Shown here: piece after piece, positions 21,827 to 23,959 of the stretch
How the letters are laid out: each line of letters starts with the position of its first letter
Numbering within the stretch: position 1 is the first letter of the stretch
NCBI GenBank assembly: GCA_002353285.1
Contig: DEJJ01000007.1
Location: 1-23,959, forward strand
Length of the DNA: 23,959 bases
Direction of reading: 5' to 3'
Source: Porphyromonadaceae bacterium UBA2751
GTDB taxonomy: Bacteria > Bacteroidota > Bacteroidia > Bacteroidales > Muribaculaceae
Program-made: the position numbers and the translations under genes
Notes under the pieces: model-generated
The model's input: the letters and a program-made list of their open reading frames with translations, nothing else
Database searches by the model: none
Told to the model about the DNA's origin: nothing

Positions 21827-23527
21827 ATGACTAATCACACATCATTTCGATATATCGTGGCGCTGTTGTTGACAACATGGTCGATGGTGGTGCTGGGTGC
21901 CAATGTGGATAACCTGCTCAAGAAATTTGACAAGAGTCAGGACGTGGCTTCGGCCAATGCCTTTTTCAAGGAACTTGATAAAGAGGAGTTTACCGACGAA
22001 CAGATGACCTTCAAGGCTGGGGTTAGTGTTGACACGCTGCGGCAGCAGGTGTGGTACTGGGCAGCCGAGTGGTACTACGACCAGCAGCAGTTTGAGCTTG
22101 CCCGCGACTATGGCCTGAAGGCGTTGCCACATTGCAAGAGCGGTAATAATAGGGTGGTGGAAGGCGACTGCGAGAACCTGCTGGGTGCTATCTTCATTCG
22201 CCTGACCGACTACAAGAACGCCGCCATCCATGCGAAGGCTTGCTACGAACTCGACCGCCGTAGCGGTGACCCCGACATGATGAGCTCAAGCCTGAACACT
22301 CTTGCCAAGATTTACATGGGTGCCCGCCAGCCCAAGCAGGCTGAGGGGTATATCCTCAAGGCGATAGAAAATGCCAAGAAAGCCAACAATCCCACTCGCA
22401 TGGCGGTGATTTATGGGACAGCCAACGAGATTTACCACTCGCTTGGAGAGGAGCAAAAAGCCTACGACTATGCGAAGCAAGCTTACGACATCAACATAGG
22501 TCAGGGCGACAAGAGCAGTGCCGCAATGCGCCAGGTGGGCATGGCATCGGCCCTGCTGTGGCTAAAGCGATATGACGAGGCAAAGGCGACCCTTGATGCT
22601 GCACTGCCTCAGTTGCGAGCCGACGGTAACCTGCCGTCGCTTGGCATCGCATTGAACCAGATGGGTGGCGTGATGCTGCAAACAAAGCGCCCTGCCGAGG
22701 CGGTGAAATACTACCGTGAGGCCGCCGACATCTTTGTCAAGCTAAAAGACTATTACAACGAGAGCCACACACGGTTGGGGCTCTATAACGCCCTCAAGGA
22801 CAGTGACCCACAGGCTGCCATGGCTGAGATGGAGCGTTACAAGTCACTGAAAGACAGCATCTACAGCAGTGAGACAGCGGAGAGCCTGGGACGAAACAGC
22901 GCTGAACTTGCCAACGATGAGCTGCTGCTCGAGAACGAGGCTCAACGCACCTCGACCCGCACTGCAATAATAATAGGTGTGGCGGTGTCGATAATCCTAC
23001 TGGCAGTTGGTGCCCTGGTGTGGTGGATAATGCGCCGCCGCAACAAGCGCCAAGGCGCTATCAATGAGCAACTTAGTGCCAACATTGATGAGCTGCGTGA
23101 GCAGTACCGCCAGTTGCATCTCGACTATAGCGCAGCAATGCAATTGCACAAGGCTGCCGATGATGATGATGCACTGAGTAAGGCAGACCGTGAATTCATT
23201 GAGCAGACTGTAAATATTATTAATGAGCTCATCAATGATGGGCAGATTGATGCAGGCACGGTAGCGGCCCGACTTAATCTTAGTCCTTACTTGTTCAGGC
23301 AGCGTTTGAGCACTATCACTGGAAGCACTCCTCAAGCGTTTATTCAAGCTGTCAGGATGCGCCGTGCGCTGCACTTGCTTGACAACCACACAGAGCTTAA
23401 TGTGAATGATGTCGCTCGGCTGTGTGCCTATAATGACACACCTAATTTTACCCGCGCCTTTAAGAATAGTTTCGGTATCACTCCGTCGCAGTACTTGAAT
23501 GGGATGACTGTTAAGGAGAATGTGTGA
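21827..23527 (+). CDS. One-piece sensor/regulator: TPR domain, membrane segment, AraC-type HTH
   Basis: A 566-residue inner-membrane regulator. An N-terminal signal/anchor (YIVALLLTTWSMVVLGA) is followed by about 350 residues of tetratricopeptide-like helices in the periplasm (such as AAIHAKACYELDRRSGD, AEGYILKAIENAKKAN and AVKYYREAADIFVKL). A membrane segment at about 379-401 (TAIIIGVAVSIILLAVGALV) leads to a coiled-coil linker and a cytoplasmic AraC HTH (about 455-560: TVAARLNLSPYLFRQRL, then VARLCAYNDTPNFTRAFKNSFG). Bacteroidetes use this architecture to sense envelope or nutrient signals and act directly on DNA. Ligand and targets are unknown. It is divergent from the toxin-antitoxin pair with its own consensus promoter. 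Confidence 0.92.
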   Translation: MTNHTSFRYIVALLLTTWSMVVLGANVDNLLKKFDKSQDVASANAFFKELDKEEFTDEQMTFKAGVSVDTLRQQVWYWAAEWYYDQQQFELARDYGLKALPHCKSGNNRVVEGDCENLLGAIFIRLTDYKNAAIHAKACYELDRRSGDPDMMSSSLNTLAKIYMGARQPKQAEGYILKAIENAKKANNPTRMAVIYGTANEIYHSLGEEQKAYDYAKQAYDINIGQGDKSSAAMRQVGMASALLWLKRYDEAKATLDAALPQLRADGNLPSLGIALNQMGGVMLQTKRPAEAVKYYREAADIFVKLKDYYNESHTRLGLYNALKDSDPQAAMAEMERYKSLKDSIYSSETAESLGRNSAELANDELLLENEAQRTSTRTAIIIGVAVSIILLAVGALVWWIMRRRNKRQGAINEQLSANIDELREQYRQLHLDYSAAMQLHKAADDDDALSKADREFIEQTVNIINELINDGQIDAGTVAARLNLSPYLFRQRLSTITGSTPQAFIQAVRMRRALHLLDNHTELNVNDVARLCAYNDTPNFTRAFKNSFGITPSQYLNGMTVKENV

Positions 23528-23570
23528 GGTTGTTTAGATCACGCAAATTTTGGAATCATAGGGATTGGTG

Positions 23571-23678
23571 GACTCACTTGACTCAAGTGACTCAAGTGAC
23601 TCAAGTGACTCAAGTGACTCAAGTGACTCAAGTGACTCGGGTGACTCAACTGACTCAAGTGACTCAACTGACTCAGGT
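23571..23678 (+). repeat. 9-bp minisatellite, 12 units of GACTCAAGT
   Basis: Twelve 9-bp units starting GACTC at 23571, 23580, 23589 and so on to 23670; variants are GACTCACTT, GACTCGGGT, GACTCAACT and GACTCAGGT. The reverse complement (ACTTGAGTC) is the same unit as the array at 295-384. The array is intergenic, starting 43 bp after the TPR-AraC gene; an open frame across it (23524-23814) is low-complexity and judged not a gene. Confidence 0.95.
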
Positions 23679-23791
23679 TATTTTTTCATGGTGGCAACAT
23701 GTCAAGGGGCTCTTGTGCTGGGATGCATGGGGCAAAGGTAATACATTATTATATTTAAAAGCAATATCAAAAAATCGGATTGCAGTGGGGA
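23679..23791. other. Spacer between two minisatellites
   Basis: About 110 bp with no recognised gene, promoter or terminator. It becomes AT-rich towards the right and holds a short GCAAT/ATTGC inverted pair near 23761-23783. Confidence 0.5.
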
Positions 23792-23959
23792 TAGGAGTTG
23801 CTAGGAGTTGCTAGGAGTTACTAGGAGTTACTAGGAGTTGCTAGGAGTTACTGGGAGTTGCTAGGGGTTGCTAGGGGTTGCTAGGGGTTGCTAGGAGTTA
23901 CTGGGAGTTGCTAGGAGTTACTAGGAGTTGCTAGGGGTTGCTAGGAGTTGCTAGGAGTT
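23792..23959 (+). repeat. 10-bp minisatellite, more than 16 units of TAGGAGTTGC, running off the window
   Basis: Decamer units TAGGAGTTGC/TAGGAGTTAC, with TGGGAGTTGC and TAGGGGTTGC variants, repeat in strict 10-bp phase from 23792 to the last base. The period is close to one DNA turn. The A/G variation at two positions is arranged in blocks, which fits growth by duplication of multi-unit segments. Confidence 0.95.

Noticed and set aside
23524..23814. 96-codon frame with Thr-Gln-Val repeats over the right array
   Set aside because: Low-complexity translation of the minisatellite, overlapping the end of the TPR-AraC gene.

Overview
The window reads as a chromosomal segment of a Bacteroidales bacterium (Prevotella/Muribaculum-like; the genus cannot be fixed from sequence alone). 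Three lines of evidence support this. Several genes carry Bacteroidetes-type promoters (TTTG, about 20 nt, TAnnTTTG). Most start codons lack a Shine-Dalgarno sequence. The gene families are typical: DUF6029-like barrel, Omp28-like proteins, a one-piece TPR-TM-AraC regulator, a YafQ-type toxin with a Bacteroidetes-style antitoxin, and a CfxA/PER-like class A beta-lactamase.

Layout. 1-690: the 3' end of an unknown low-complexity CDS, a 9-bp minisatellite, and a gene-poor stretch. 690-4173: an AraC regulator diverges from a 59-residue winged-helix protein, followed by a redox run of glutathione peroxidase, Cys-rich flavoprotein and an MBL-rubredoxin fusion, closed by a strong terminator. 4200-7144: a markedly AT-rich island. 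It starts with a promoter-like box and about 240 nt that can fold into a long rod-like RNA. Four genes follow: a TerB-like protein, a membrane protein with a duplicated domain and zinc ribbon, a tail-anchored protein and a small helical protein. This is the best candidate for an undescribed system. 7240-8458: a convergent P-loop ATPase whose textbook promoter is overlapped by a 31-bp near-palindrome. 8464-10049 (minus strand): msrA, a class A beta-lactamase and an Imm32-like small protein. 10119-14102: a long-chain acyl-CoA synthetase, prfB with its programmed +1 frameshift, and an N-acetylglutamate-kinase homologue that seems to have lost its catalytic residues.

14244-20115: an envelope/secreted cluster. 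Two secreted proteins have C-terminal dockerin-like repeats, one of them also with a thioredoxin-like CGWC motif. A translationally coupled operon follows: TlpA-like thioredoxin, DUF6029-like outer-membrane barrel and an Omp28-like lipoprotein with CVNC, ending at a 16-bp-stem terminator. 20136-21671 (minus strand): asd and a YafQ-family toxin-antitoxin pair. 21755-23527: a TPR-TM-AraC regulator divergent from the antitoxin. 23528-23959: no gene, but two minisatellites, one being the inverted counterpart of the 9-bp array at the left edge.

No rRNA, tRNA, CRISPR array or intact insertion sequence was recognised. All calls come from reading motifs by eye; no database search or folding program was run.
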